Below are positions 37,362 through 49,378 of a stretch of 64,000 nt of DNA, piece after piece. Within the stretch, counting starts at the first letter, position 1. The number at the start of each line of letters is the position of its first letter. Under the pieces are notes generated by a model that had not been told where the DNA came from, searched no databases, and saw only the letters and a program-made list of their open reading frames with translations. Origin of the DNA: Candolleomyces eurysporus (taxonomy: Eukaryota > Basidiomycota > Agaricomycetes > Agaricales > Psathyrellaceae); assembly GCA_027579435.1 (NCBI GenBank), contig JANBPK010001492.1:1-64000 (forward strand), read 5' to 3'. The position numbers were made by a program, and so were the translations under genes.

Positions 37362-38305
37362 TCATCGGAAAGGTGATGGGCGACTTGAGGCAGACCTCAA
37401 ACCTGCGGTCCCTGCAACGGAACCAGGCCCGACTGGCTTCCAGCCGAACCATCCAAGGACAACATTTTTGGCAAATATTTCCCCAAAGCCGAGCATGACC
37501 CCGTTTACGAAAGGGAGGGCAAGGTTAATTGCCAATGCTGAGAAGAGAGCGAGGACACGAGTCTTGGTGGACAGGGTAGAGTCAAAAATTACGAGCGTAG
37601 CGGATGTCGGAGCGGGCTTGTTGTTGTTGGAGGCGGTCACCTGGGGAGTGGGTGACGAAGGTTCAGTTCGTTCGGGGAACGAGGACGGGAACGAGGACGT
37701 AGACGCCTGGACATCCTCCCATTTTTGGGACCCGTCATCGGTCGTTTCTCCTCTGGACTCCGGTTCATTCCCAACAGTCTTTGTCTCGGCCTGTGCAAAG
37801 AATTTTCAGGGTTTGAATTAGGGAAAAGAGCTTAGTCGGGATATGGATGAAACGCACCATTTGGGCAGATGAGGTCAAGGAAGTAGAACGGCTATGTGTT
37901 TTGGGAATACCAGTTGGGATCTCGGCAGGAGTCTCGATGATGCCTGCAGACTTGCGTTTGGCAGCGTCTTCTGCTCGGATAGCTTCCCACCGTGCACGTT
38001 CCTTTTCAGCCTTTTCACGGGCTTCTGCGGACTGTTCTCTCCAGGCCTGGACTTGGGCTTCGTACTCCTCCCTCCACGCGTCGCTGTCGGCCGAGTCAGA
38101 GGTCCCTTCAACGGGAACGTGTTCGGCAGGAGTTTCCGCAGGCTCTTCCAAGGCTTCTGGCTCTGACTCGTCCGTAGTCGTCTCCGCGCGGATGGGTGGA
38201 AGCACGAAAGCCTGGCCGCTTGTAAGAGCGTTCTAGAAATGAGTTCAGACCGGCATCTCAATTGAACAGAGAGTATAATACCTCGATGAGGTCCGTGTTT
38301 TCCAT
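37362..38305 (-). CDS. MIM1: Mim1/TOM13-like mitochondrial outer-membrane insertase subunit
   Basis: Model: 38305-38282, 38232-37858, 37790-37362, giving 275 aa. The C-terminal third carries one hydrophobic segment in the conserved context ALAINLALPFVNGVMLGFGE followed by IFAKN. This matches Mim1 (TOM13 family), which helps insert alpha-helical outer-membrane proteins and assemble TOM. The long N-terminal part is acidic and helical (EEYEAQVQAWREQSAEAREKAEKERARW in essence), probably coiled coil. The protein is much longer than yeast Mim1 (about 113 aa). The first exon codes only MENTDLIE. It is divergent from the next candidate gene, with 162 bp between starts. Confidence 0.88.
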
Positions 38306-38467
38306 GGTGTGAGGCTTGGAGAGGAGACTGTCTGGAGAGCAACAAGGGGCTCGACTGTGAGGGATAACGTAGAAAGTCGGCCGGAGGGCGTGCGAAAGTG
38401 ACGAGCTTGACAGGCAGCCTTTCAAATATTCTTCATCGTTGCGCCATCACGTTGACCGCCACCGCCA

Positions 38468-38788
38468 ATGCTTACAACTCATCGTCGTGACCTGCAAGTC
38501 TATATCTCTATTGGGCATACAGCTTAGCTACACCTTAAAGCAGCGCTCGAATGGGCCGTGCATGCCTCTCGGTCAGCGTCACCACCGCCCGTTCTTCCGG
38601 AGCTCACATATGGTCAAACGGACGCAATACTTGGAGGTATTGAACACTTCTTTACTGATGTTCCAATGGTTTTAAGGCCATATTGTAGCCCGGATCTCAA
38701 TTGCTCGGTATGTGCCTCGCTGCATACTCGGACATGCCTATCTATCTGCACCTGCAGTCTGAGAGACGGACCGAATCCGAGATACTAA
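38468..38788 (+). CDS. candidate 58-residue microprotein in four exons
   Basis: Model: 38468-38486, 38541-38636, 38677-38707, 38758-38788, giving 58 aa in frame to TAA. The product contains PAALEWAVHASRSASPPP, VLPELTYGQTDAILGG and HIVARISIARLRDGPNPRY. Intron 2 (40 nt, with branch TTTACTGAT) is short. Intron 3 (50 nt) is standard. The first exon boundary is uncertain: donors after CATC or CATCGTC both keep the frame. An alternative reading of the third exon through to 38932 is also open but less protein-like. No family was recognised. Confidence 0.4.
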
Positions 38789-39217
38789 GCGCACCAGGCG
38801 CACAACCCACACACCGCACGAAAGGTTTGGTTTGTTGAATGAATGGTTACTAACCGTGACGCAAGGCATGGAAGAACCGCTTTAGATGCCTTTCTATTGG
38901 CTGCAGCACCATCTGGAGCGAACCAAAGCAATTGAATTGGAGAAAGGTAGTTGTGGTAAGCCGTCGATCTGGCTGGACATTACCACCGGCGGCCTGTATT
39001 CAATGGCCTAATTCCACTTCCCCGCAATCACCTCCGACCCAATACGGAGGGCCCGCCGACAAATGCTGTTTGAATTGCTGGATTGGTGGCGAACTCCAGC
39101 AGAAGATTGCAGGCATGTTGTGTTTTTCCGCACCCTTGCGCCCACAGCTGTTCTCCAGTGCAGAAGGTTGGGCTCGTTTCCTCATTCCGGGGCGCTACTG
39201 ACCGGTGCGATAACAAG
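38789..39217. other. intergenic, no confident gene
   Basis: It contains a good intron-like segment (GTTTGG..., TTACTAACC, ...CTTTAG at about 38826-38885), which could belong to a longer isoform of the preceding candidate ending near 38934. Otherwise it is probably the promoter of the type II membrane protein. Confidence 0.4.
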
Positions 39218-40347
39218 ATGACAGCGGAATGGACGGACTTGCTTGCTGTTCATGTCCAGTCCTTCTCCATTCGAACACCCTTCAGGGTGATTATCTTCCT
39301 AATCACGATTTCGACGTCATTTCTGCTCCTGATCTTGATCAAGAGCACATTATTTTCCAGTTTAACACCACGTTCTTCGCCTAGTGTTCTCCCGTTCAAG
39401 TCAAATTCCTTCCGATCGTGCTTCCCCCATCCACTGATTCCGACTACGGGTGACCTAGATCGTCCCGTGGTACGCACTGACCTCCCGGTGAGAATGTATT
39501 TTCTCCGTGAGGCTCGTCATCTTTCATTCGAACCAACTCGACCATGTTCAACCATTGATCTCCGACCGTTGCGCGATGCAATTCTACCTATCGGCTCTCG
39601 GGATCATATAGATAACATTTTGCTCGCCGGTCCAGGGGGAACTTGGCAAGAGATCTCATCAGGCCAGTGTGCATCTTCTTTTAGTAGGTGCTGTCGCGTG
39701 ACTGTAGCACTTATGGCGTTCCAGTTTCTTGTAACTCCATCCAAAAGGTATATTATGGCTTGAATGCAGAACTGTTCATCTAAGGCCCCTTCCTCCCATC
39801 TTCCCTACTTCCCACTTGTGACTCCTATCCAAGTCATATCTCCACACCACCTCTTAGTTCCTTGGTATCAACAGCACTTGAACAGCATGTGTCGCTATGA
39901 AGTGTAAGCCGTGTTCTCTTGTTGCCATCTCCGAGTCTCACATTCCGTTCCAGATATGGTGATTGGTACAGAGGATGCGCCGTAAGCCCGACTCGGTGAC
40001 CCTGATGCTGTTCCTGGCTTGACGAATCCGGTTCTCTGTTACGGCTACGTACACAGCACTTCGTCCAGTCCTACTACTCCGGTGAATGGACCGACTGCCA
40101 GCAGCCACATTGCAGGAACAGTTCTGCTCATACTCACCAGGCACCCAACTGTCCATGCGTAGCGGTAAGTAGGAACGATCCGCTCTTTTACTCGTTGTCG
40201 ACGGTCGGTCTTTATCTTGATCTTCTTGTGCCTCCTCGGAAACAGATCGAAGAGGATGAGCGCAAGATTGTCAATATGTTCCATCAAGCATGCGAGCCGT
40301 GCAGGACCGCAGAGTTTGCCCGTCGCGTCGGGCGCGACGGGCGTTAA
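39218..40347 (+). CDS. type II membrane protein with Cys-rich lumenal domain, unknown function
   Basis: Model: 39218-39697, 39770-39903, 39954-39981, 40057-40164, 40246-40347, giving 283 aa. A short cytosolic N-terminus (MTAEWTDLLAVHVQSFSIRT) precedes one strong membrane segment (VIIFLITISTSFLLLILI). The lumenal part contains DLDRPVVRTDLPVRMYFLR, LLAGPGGTWQEISSGQC, HHLLVPWYQQHLNSMCRYE, VYGDWYRGCAHFVQSYYSG, a string of Cys (CRNS, NCPCVA, ACEPCRTAEF) and a basic end RRVGRDGR. The splice choice after SRCCR (skipping a short frame with a stop) keeps a 44-codon open exon and makes all joins in frame. The topology is that of Golgi/ER enzymes, but I see no known glycosyltransferase motif. Confidence 0.72.
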
Positions 40348-40610
40348 ATCTCATAACGCCCCGGGCCCTCTCGCAAGTTTTGTCTCTCAACCCGACCGTA
40401 GAAGACGACGACATTTTTACGAACCGTGTATACCGTCCGTCCATCTTGTTTATCTTAACTGTAACAATAGTTTGTTTGGCTTTTTTGTATTACCTGCTTT
40501 CTTTCAACGCTTTCCGATGTCCTGATATGATTATTCGTATAGCAAAGTCGATTTTACTTGACTCAATGTGCATGGTGTTAACGTTGCAAAAATAAGGCCT
40601 CCCTTAAGTG

Positions 40611-42398
40611 TTAGAACCTCTTTCCACCACGCTTCACAGGCTGACGAGCACCCCTCCTGGCCGCCGCAGTCTGAGTGGGCTTTGGCGCCGCATCGCTATC
40701 GTCATCGCTGCCAGGATCGGCCAACCTCGGTTTCTTCGCAGCAGAAGACGACGACGACGACGGGGGTTTGGGCTGAGGAGGCTCCGGGTCCGGATGCTGG
40801 GGACTCGGACTGCGCGATGCCACCACTCTCGACTTCGCCTTCGCCTTCGCTTTGGAAGGGCTAGAACTTGGGACGGGCGAAGGCGAAGGGCTGCCCATTA
40901 CCGCATCGTCCTGCTTCTCAGTTTCTGCTGCTAGCTTCTTCTGCAGCGGGCCATCACCACCATGATCATCATCATTATCATCTTCGTCTTCAGTCTCCGA
41001 CTCGTCAGGGACTTTTCGTTCTGGTTTCTTTCCTTTGATTTCGGATTTATTTGGCGGTGAGGGTGCTGAGATCTGGGATGGATAGGACGCAGGGGTCAGC
41101 GGACCTCTCTCTGAGAAGACGGTGTGAAATGGCAAGACTGACCACAGGAGCGGGTGCCTCCCAATCAGAGGGAGGGGGCCTATTTTGAGCGGAGGCTTTA
41201 GGTCGATTCTCGTCGAAGGTTGATCGTGGCTTTGGTGGTTGCTCCACAACCTGGGGTTGAAGATCCGGCTTTTCAGCGGTGGAGAATATGGGTGCTACCC
41301 GGCGAGAAGCATGCAAGTATTGCGGGGTAGAAGGAAGCGTATAGAATATTCGCGATTTCGAATGAAGATCGATTTAATGAAAGGAAGAAAGAAAAAATAA
41401 AATAAATAAAAATGACTGACGAAGGTTAGGGATATGGTTAAACAGTGCCGTTATCCTTCGAAGCATAGTCGCCGTTCGGGGTTTCGTAAGAGCGTTCTTG
41501 ACATGGGTATCAGGAGCTCTTCGAGCCGTTCGACCCACTTTGTCTACATTCTATTGCAAGGAAGTGCCCGGTGGTCGGTGGCGGCAGCAGAGAGATATAC
41601 GCAGCAACCACGCACCTTTTCGACGTCCGCATCGGACATGGAACTCACCGCATCGGGCGATGAAAGGGAGATATGCGCCACGGAAATCAGCGGTAAGATG
41701 AGTTGCTTCGAAAGGATTTCAGCTGACGACCGGTATCCCGCAAAGTTGGTTTCCCATCTCCATTTGAAGTGGCTCGACTGCAACTCAAAGGCGAAGTCCT
41801 GGCAGGTGATAAAGCCACCACAAAGGGGGTGAGCAAAATCAGGCATGCAGCCATATGTGTCTAAGAGAAGAAGGTTTATGCTTACTGAGAAATTGGACTC
41901 TACGACTTCGAACGCGAGCTCGGAAATGCCTCCGAGGGTGTGGGCGTTGGATAAGAGCTCAAGAGTCGTTTCCCTCCACGAGTCTTCGTCTGCTTGATCA
42001 GGATATGGTGCGGGGCTATTGGGATTGCATGATCGCCAGCGCCGCGCAAACTGCTTGCTATCGAGCACTTGTGGGATCTCAGAACCGCGCCCAAAATGAC
42101 ACCGACACGCATACCTTCTGCCCATACTGACTTGGTATCGGTCGCAAGGATAATGCACGAGAGGTCCATGGTCGAGTGATGGAATTTCTGTGTGTAAAAG
42201 GATAAGTTTCTCGCGCGTTCTCATGAGCAAACGACAGATTGGCGAACAAGGAGGTAAGGCACGGTTTTCTGTCCGTCTATTTGGACTAGCCATTCTTCGC
42301 TGAGAAGGGACTTCAGGTGATCCTAAGCGATTCATATGAAGATGAGTACCGCGTGTAGCCAGGAAAGGGTAAACAACCTCTGAAAGCAATTCCTGCAT
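40611..42398 (-). CDS. XLF: XLF/Nej1-like non-homologous end-joining factor
   Basis: Model: 42398-42378, 42322-42248, 42187-42115, 42067-41886, 41798-41616, 41550-41421, 41294-41143, 41072-40611, giving 425 aa. The head domain fits fungal XLF: EDHLKSLLSEEWLVQIDG, DLSCIILATDTKSVWAEVL, SKQFARRWRSCNP, LELLSNAHTLGGISELAFE, DFAFELQSSHFKWRWETNF and GYRSSAEILSKQLILPLI. Then comes the helical segment SDADVEKNVDKVGRTARR. The long tail is disordered and acidic, with Ser/Pro repeats, and it ends GARQPVKRGGKRF, a basic-aromatic C-terminus analogous in position to the Ku-binding tail of XLF. XLF stimulates ligase IV/XRCC4 in double-strand break repair. It is divergent from the FHA/G-patch gene with 227 bp between starts. 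Confidence 0.9.
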
Positions 42399-42625
42399 TC
42401 TGAGCTCGAACTAGGAAGGTTGAGAAGATCCAACTATCATTGGCAAGGGCGCTTAATTGCCAACATCACTCTTCGGAATCCTCCGTTGATTTGTCAGCCA
42501 CTCATTGCTCTCTCCACGACTCTGACTAGCCTTTCAAGCCTCTCTACGAGCTGGCTCGAGTATGGTATGCACCATTGACCGCCACACCCTATCGAAGATG
42601 CTAAAGTCTATTCATTTGTAGAGAA

Positions 42626-43703
42626 ATGTCCTCTGATAATGGTTATCCTAACGAATATGATCCATCATTCGAATGGCCAGGGCCAGTGAGCGAAGAAGCT
42701 GAGCCAAACCTTGGAACGACCTCGACGTCTTTCCTTCGTCTGGTAGCTGTTAACTCGGCTATCTTACCGTCTAAGCACAAAGTTGCCATCCTGACGGGCT
42801 ATCCGGAGATTCAGTTTGGCCGCGACAAGCCCGCCGCTGGTGCCATTATTCCACGTATTCGTCTGAGAGAGATGGAAGTCTCCAAGATCCATTCCACGGC
42901 CTACTGGAATGGTGCAGAGAAGGAGTGGGCCCTGGTCGATATGGGGTCCATGCATGGAACCTTTTGGCAGCCTGGTCAGCAGGTGGACGAGGCTTTAGAA
43001 CCCACACCTGGTCCCTCCAAAGTCCGTCTATCGCCTTCGCGAGTGGCCAGTTTGCCACGGCCGTTGCAACATTTGGACCATGTAACTATCGGCAGCACCA
43101 CGTTTTCAATTCATATCCACGACGATGAGCTTCCCTGTCTCGAGTGTGCTTCTGCAAGCAACGAGATCCCCCTCTTTCACGATACACGGACCACAAAGGT
43201 CGCCGCTGCGAAGGCGACTGATCCCACCGGTCATCAAGAAGCTGGGCAAGTCAAGACAAACCCGAAAAAGTCGTTGGAAATGCTGAAGAAGAGTCTGCTG
43301 CAGCAACATTCCTACGCTTCTGGGCCAATACCCTCCTCGCAAAGATACACCGATCGTGCAGAGCGTCGGCGGCAGATGTACGGGTCGCTGCCACCGCCAC
43401 CAGCACTGGGCCCTCAACGCACCAAGCCCCGTTCGCAGCCAGCCACGCCGCCGCCCGTCTCAGACCCTCCTCAACAGATATCGTCTAGCAACGTCGGACA
43501 CCATCTTCTGACCAAGATGGGCTGGCAACCGGGGGAAACTCTGGGGCATGAGAGCGANGGGGGCAAACCATCTGCTTGAACCCATCCAGGTGAAACACAG
43601 TGCGAATCGTGCTGGCCTGGGTGCCAGCAGCGAGGAGGTGTCTGGGACCTGGAGAGAACAAGGCAAGCGCAAGCAGTACGAAAGGTTGAACAACATGTCA
43701 TAG
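42626..43703 (+). CDS. FHA and G-patch protein, AGGF1-like (N at 43558 breaks the frame)
   Basis: This is a single exon. With the N deleted it is 1077 nt and 358 aa, ending ERLNNMS. With the N kept it stops early after KPSA at about 43579. An FHA domain spans about residues 45-170 (IQFGRDKP, VSKIHSTAYW, LVDMGSMHGTFWQPG). A G-patch starts VGHHLLTKMGWQPGETLG and continues only in the N-deleted frame as HESEGANHLLEPIQVK. The linker is Pro/Gln/Ser-rich. FHA plus G-patch is the architecture of human AGGF1 and fungal nuclear RNA-associated proteins. A 5'-UTR intron (donor GTATGC near 42564, acceptor near 42621) is likely. Confidence 0.88.
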
Positions 43704-44035
43704 ATGATCCAATAAACAGTTGTTTTGTTCGCGGGCTCCGGGGTAAAACGGTCACGGGCGCTGCCGTCGCGTCGCGTGAGAGCGCGTTGTAGACGCGTAT
43801 TTGTCAGATCACGTGCCAACTCGAACAAGTTGGGTTTCGGTTCTCTCTCTCGGCTGACGAGAGTTCTCTGCTCAACCAGCAGTCTTCGTTGGAATCGCTT
43901 CTTTTCTTTCTCTCCTTTCCTCCGTTCTAGCCTTTACCACCCTCAAGACACTGTCCTCGCTACCCAGACAGTCGCTTTACGCAACATTTACACGTCGTTC
44001 AACGTTTTCTATTTCTCAGCTCAACAACCCTCACG

Positions 44036-45791
44036 ATGGCCTCAAATCATGTTCGAGTGAGTCCCCTTGAGACTTTCTGATACATTCCATATGAACCCCT
44101 CTCCCAGCTGCCACAACGTCGCGTTGCGGCCAGCGTACGCGTCAAGGTCGACGAGAACGCGATGAGCAGACACGCCCGAAACCCCTCCAGCTCCGCAATG
44201 GCCCCCACCGGTCGCTTCGCCGCCAAGGATGCAGGAACCAAGACTAGTAGCATTGTGCGTCAGGCCCTTGGTGAGGTCACAACAGCCGCTGTAAACCGAA
44301 AGGTGCGCGTTTCGTCGTCCCCCCCCACTTGGTTCAAGTTGTTGACACCTCGCAGGACACCGTCAGCAAAAACGGAAAGGACAAAGAGGAGACCGGTCTC
44401 AAGCGAGGACGCTCGGATTCCTCGTCAGTCGCCCCCCAGCGCGTGCCACTAGGCCCTGGGAGGACCGCGCCAGCGCCACCTGTCGCGACCACCAACATCC
44501 GCGTCCCAGGCCTCCGCCCACAATCCGCAACAGCCGTACCCGCCAACGCACGCCTCTCACGCACATCAGCCACCGAGAAGACTCTCTATGGTGAAGACGT
44601 CCGCGCCAGCACTCACCTCCGAATGGAGATTGAGCAGGCCGCTGCTCTCGAAAACCAGTACGACGAGGCCGACCTCATTGCCCACGAAGAGGAGGTTGAA
44701 GCCATGGTCGGCGTCGACTCCGAACACGACATTCCTGAAGCAACCGCGTCCCCCGAAGAACGCAAGCAAGTCCGGATATGGCCTGAAGTCTCGACAGATC
44801 GCCGTCAACAATATGAACGCGAAGTTCGAGAAGTCCGCAAACATTTTGAAGAGGAGGTTGATATGTATGATACGACAATGGTATCTGAATATGCCGATGA
44901 TATCTTCCAATACATGGAAGAACTTGAAGTGAGTCGAGTCCTGTTCCAGTCTTGGGTTCCTTGCTGACAGTCGAATAGGAGGAAATTATGCCGAATCCCG
45001 ATTACATGGAGGGCCAGAACGAGATCACTTGGTCTATGCGCCAGACGCTGGTCGACTGGTTGCTTCAGGTCCATTTGCGCTACCACATGCTGCCGGAGAC
45101 TTTGTGGATCGCCATCAACATTGTTGACAGATTCCTCACGAAACGGGTAGTCTCGTTGGTCAAGCTCCAGCTCGTGGGAGTTACAGCGATGTTCGTCGCT
45201 GCCAAGTACGAGGAAATTCTCGCCCCATCGGTCGAGGAGTTCGTCTTTATGACGGAGAAGGGATACACCAAAGAAGAAATTCTCAAAGGCGAGCGCATTA
45301 TGCTGCAGACCCTCGAGTTCCGCATCTCGCATTACTGCTCGCCGTACAGCTGGATGAGAAAGATCAGCAAAGCCGACGATTACGACATTCAAACACGGAC
45401 GCTGAGCAAGTTCTTGACCGAGGTCACTCTGCTTGACCATCGCTTCCTGCGCGTGAAACCGAGCTTGATCGCGGCTGTTGGGATGTACTGTTCAAGGAGG
45501 ATGCTCGGAGGCGATTGGGTGCGTTCTTTCATTTTCGCCTCGCAATCATGTGACTGATGGACTTGTCCGTAGAACGAAGCCTTTGTCTACTACTCCGGAT
45601 ACACCGAAGAGCAACTGATCCCTGGCTTCACCATGCTGGTGGAGAAGCTCGCGGAAGACAACTTTAGCAAGCTTTATGTTTGCAAAAAGTACGCCAACAA
45701 GAAATTCCTCAAGGCATCCAACTTTGCAATCGAATGGGCCCAAGTTCACCTTAGCTCCTTGGACTCGAATGAAATGATCCTCTCAGAGTAA
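44036..45791 (+). CDS. B-type (G2/mitotic) cyclin
   Basis: Model: 44036-44056, 44108-44302, 44356-44928, 44979-45518, 45573-45791, giving 515 aa. A destruction box RQALGEVTT lies in the N-terminal third, after a basic, Ser/Pro-rich region. The cyclin box begins MEGQNEITWSMRQTLVDWLLQVHLRY and has VAAKYEEILAPSVEEF, followed by the C-terminal cyclin fold (LEFRISHYCSPYSWMRK, FTMLVEKLAEDN). This is the mitotic Cdk1 partner degraded by the APC/C. The tail after 45791 is a pyrimidine-rich 3' flank. Confidence 0.97.
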
Positions 45792-46553
45792 ATCATCGTT
45801 CTCATTTGCATCTTTGGCCCGTAATTTTTTGCTATCTATCCCTTGCTATCTCTCTTTGCATGCATCTCATCGCTTTACTTCTCACTTGTAATCGTACCTT
45901 ACTCGTGCTCACCTCACTTTCGATTCTGACCAACTGTCCGCTTTCCTCCATCCCCTCCCAATCTCTCCCCAATCTACGTTGCCTCAGAATCGCCCATCCC
46001 TCTTTATTTTCCTAGCTCTCTTGTCACGTCTCACGCCCTCACGAACACTATGCTTGCCGTCTCTGCATGATCCTCAGTCGCTCTTTTGATATGTAACTTA
46101 TCTCTCACTCATGTCCTTCCTTATGGACCCGTCGCTCGTTTTATGCTTTCTTTCGTTTTCGTTCTCTGTTTTCGTCCTCTCTGTCTCTGCATTTCTCAAT
46201 TTCATTTCATTGTTGCTAGATCTCCGGAGATTTATTGAACAAATTCCTTATAACTTGATCCATATGAAGCCGTAGTTGCTTGGGCCCTGTGTCGCTTTCC
46301 GAATTCCAAATGATAATTTATTTTTCTTTGGTGAACTCTCGTGTTCCTTGCAGGGCTCTCTTTCTGGACGGCAATGGGGGACGAAGCGAACGGACGAATA
46401 TTCAGGTGAAGGGGATGATTACGTAATGAACCGGGCAGGAATTGGGCGTTGCGGGGATTTCACATGCTCTGAACGGTGATATTTACCTGTGTTCCTCCGG
46501 AGACTGCTTTGATTTCACCTTCTCTTCCCTTTCTTCAATTCTACGTGTCGGAT
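45792..46553. other. intergenic, cyclin 3' flank and Fox2-gene promoter
   Basis: A strikingly pyrimidine-rich stretch of about 450 bp (TCTC-rich) follows the cyclin stop. No coding frame is supported. Confidence 0.6.
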
Positions 46554-49110
46554 ATGGCCCCCCTCTCGTTCAAAGGACACACTGCCGTCGTCACCGGTGC
46601 TGGTGGAGGCCTCGGAAGGGCGTAAGCATTGCTCTCGTTGCTCTAGATCCGGTCAACAGGGCTCACCGACGTTACCTCTGCTAGATACTCGCTCTTCTTC
46701 GCCAGCCGTGGCGCGAACGTGGTTGTCAACGACTTCAACGGCGAAGCTGCCCAAAAGGTGGTCGATGAGATTACCAAGGGTATGTCGGTTTCCCCGATCG
46801 CTCAGAGGGAACAGAACGACTGACCTCGCCGACTCTCAGCTGGTGGAAAGGCCGTTGTGAACACCTCGTCTGTCACCGATGGCGAGGCCGTTATCAAGAC
46901 TGCGGTCGACAACTTTGGCACCGTGACCATCCTCATCAACAACGCCGGTATCCTTCGGGACAGAGGGTGCGTTTTCTCCTTGTCCGACCTCCGGAGCTTC
47001 TTCTGTTCTCGCGGGCTGATGTCTTCTTTCTATCAGTTTCAAGAACATGACTGACAAGGAATGGGATCAAATCACCGAGGTTCATCTGCACGGCGCGTTC
47101 GCCTGCACCAAGGCTGCCTGGCCCATCTTCCGCAAGCAAAAGTTTGGTCGTGTCATTAACACTGCTAGCGCTGCTGGTATTTACGGTCAGTATGATGTCA
47201 TTCTTTCCTTTCCGACGCGCTTGAGCTGAACTCCTTCGCTATGGCAGGCAACTTTGGCCAGGCAAACTACAGCGCTGCGAAGATGGGTCTTATTGGTTTC
47301 ACCAAGACGCTTGCTCGCGAAGGTGCCAAGTATGGCATCAAGTCGACTGCCATCGCGCCCGTATGTGACTTTTTACGTTTCCTTGTCTCTCGGACGCATG
47401 GTGCTAAAAACAAGATCAAAACTAGTTCGCCGCGTCGGCCATGACTGAGACCGTTATGCCGCCTGATATGCTCAAGAACATGAGTGTAAGCCCCATCTCC
47501 ACCTCGTTTCCGATGATGGGGGTTCGAGAGCTGACAGAAATTCTGATTTTGATTTGATTTTTAGCCCGACTTTGTCGCACCCTTCGTCGCTGCCCTGTGC
47601 CACCCTGATGCGCCTGACGCTTCTGGCAAGGTCTTTGAGATTGGTGCTGGCTTCGTTGCTGAGCTTCGATGGGAACGAAGTGACGGTGCTATCTTCAAGA
47701 CGGATGCTAGCTTCACTCCTTCGGCTGTTAAGCAAAAATGGGCAGAGGTCACTGACTTCTCAAAGCCTTACTAGTACGTGAATGGGTCGTGTCTTCCCGA
47801 TCTTTGAAGCTCATTTGTGGCATTACTCTCTACTCTCTCTCACTCTAGTCCTGAATCTGTGACCGATGTTGACTCTGCTGTAAGTCTGTTTCGTTTGTTA
47901 TTTTGTATCGAGAAAGGAGCTGACGTCTGCATATAGGGAAAGCTCGAAACCGCTAAGAAGCTCCCTCCCAACCCCCAGTCATCCCCTGCAGTCCGCTTCG
48001 ATGGCCAGACTGTTATTATCACTGGTGCAGGTGCAGGTCTTGGACGGGCGTACGCTCTCATGTATGCCAAGCTTGGCGCTAACGTCGTTGTGAACGATCT
48101 CAATGAGAAGGGAGCCAACGCCGTTGTTGAGGAGATTACCAAGGGTAAGATGGTTCCCTCATCGTTATCATGACATATTTTAATGGCCTTAATTTATAGC
48201 TGGTGGCAAGGCTGCTGCTGCTATCTGCTCGGCTGAGGACGGCGACAAGATTGTCGCTGTCGCTCTCGAAAAGTTCGGTGGTGTCCACGTTCTTGTTGCA
48301 AACGCTGGTATCCTCCGAGACAAGTCGTTCCAGTCCATGACCAAGCCTGAGTGGGATATTGTCCTTCAAGTCCACCTCCGGAGTACCTTCAAGTGCGCCA
48401 AGGCTGTTTGGCCCATCTTCCAGAAGCAGAAGTATGGTCGCATTGTGAACACTTGCTCGCAAGTCGGCATCTGTATGTTTCGAGTTTTTGTTTATATTGG
48501 TTGCAGTTTCGCTTACTAGGATGTGTAGACGGTAACTTCGGCCAGGCCAACTACTCGACCGCAAAGGCTGGTATCATTGGCCTCACTAAGTCTCTCGCTA
48601 TTGAGGGCAAGAAGTATGGTATCCTTGCCAACGTCATCGCACCCTCCGCTGGTACTGCCATGACCAGCACCGTCTGGTACGTTTCTTCGACATCATTTCA
48701 TTTCAGTCCCCGAACTGAAAGCTTTCCAATAGGCCCCAAGAGATGGTAGACGCCTTCAAGCCTGACTTCATTGCTCCTATTGTTGGCTACCTCACAAGCA
48801 AGGAGAATAATGAAACCACTGGTTCCATCTTTGAAATCTTGGGTGGCTGGGCTGCACAGACCAGATGGCAGCGCACCAACGGACATGGCTTCCCTCACAA
48901 CAAGCCATTCACACCCGAGGATGTCATTGCCAAGTGGAAGGAAATCACCACCTTCGGTAAGTTTCATTCATTCTGCAGCTTCGTGGCTTGAAGTCCCTGA
49001 TGATGTTGTTCTTAGACGAGCGTGCAAGATATCCTACGAGCAGCGGTGAATCGTTGGAGCAGGTCATTGCCAACTTCAACAATGTTGAGACCGTCAAGGC
49101 CAAATTGTAG
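46554..49110 (+). CDS. FOX2: peroxisomal (3R)-hydroxyacyl-CoA dehydrogenase, two SDR domains (dehydrogenase part of Fox2)
   Basis: Model: 46554-46621, 46685-46779, 46840-46966, 47037-47185, 47248-47360, 47426-47485, 47565-47773, 47849-47879, 47937-48144, 48200-48472, 48529-48676, 48733-48956, 49016-49110, giving 599 aa. The two tandem short-chain dehydrogenase domains each have a cofactor motif ([18 protein letters not shown]), NNAGILRD or NAGILRD, and a Tyr-Lys active site (ANYSAAK; ANYSTAK). The protein ends ETVKAKL; AKL is a peroxisomal PTS1. In many fungi these domains are fused to a hydratase-2 domain, and here the polypeptide stops after the second SDR. The hydratase is the next gene, same strand, 268 bp on. 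Pathway: peroxisomal beta-oxidation. Confidence 0.95.
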
Positions 49111-49378
49111 ATTACCTGTACTGTGCCACCTCGTTGGGTTTAACATGTAGCATTTTGTAGACACTATCATCATCTTTCTGGCTCCTTGCTTGGATTAATA
49201 CTATTCTTTTGCACCCATTCCTCGTGGAGGTGGTTGACGTACATCAGTTCAAGTTGCCACTAATGAGATCCGTACGCGTTGATCGCGCACATTCATGTGA
49301 TTGTTCTCAGCTCAAGGAATATCACTGCTTCGACACTCATGTGCGCTGTTTTCAGACTACCTTTCTCTAAACCCCATC

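Noticed and set aside
38558..38788. Unspliced 76-codon plus frame
   Set aside because: It starts at GTG. Its first and last parts are explained better as exons of the 58-residue candidate.
31293..42398. A DNA-repair gene cluster (Wss1 and XLF)
   Set aside because: Four unrelated genes and one weak candidate lie between them on both strands. There is no shared promoter, so this is coincidence.
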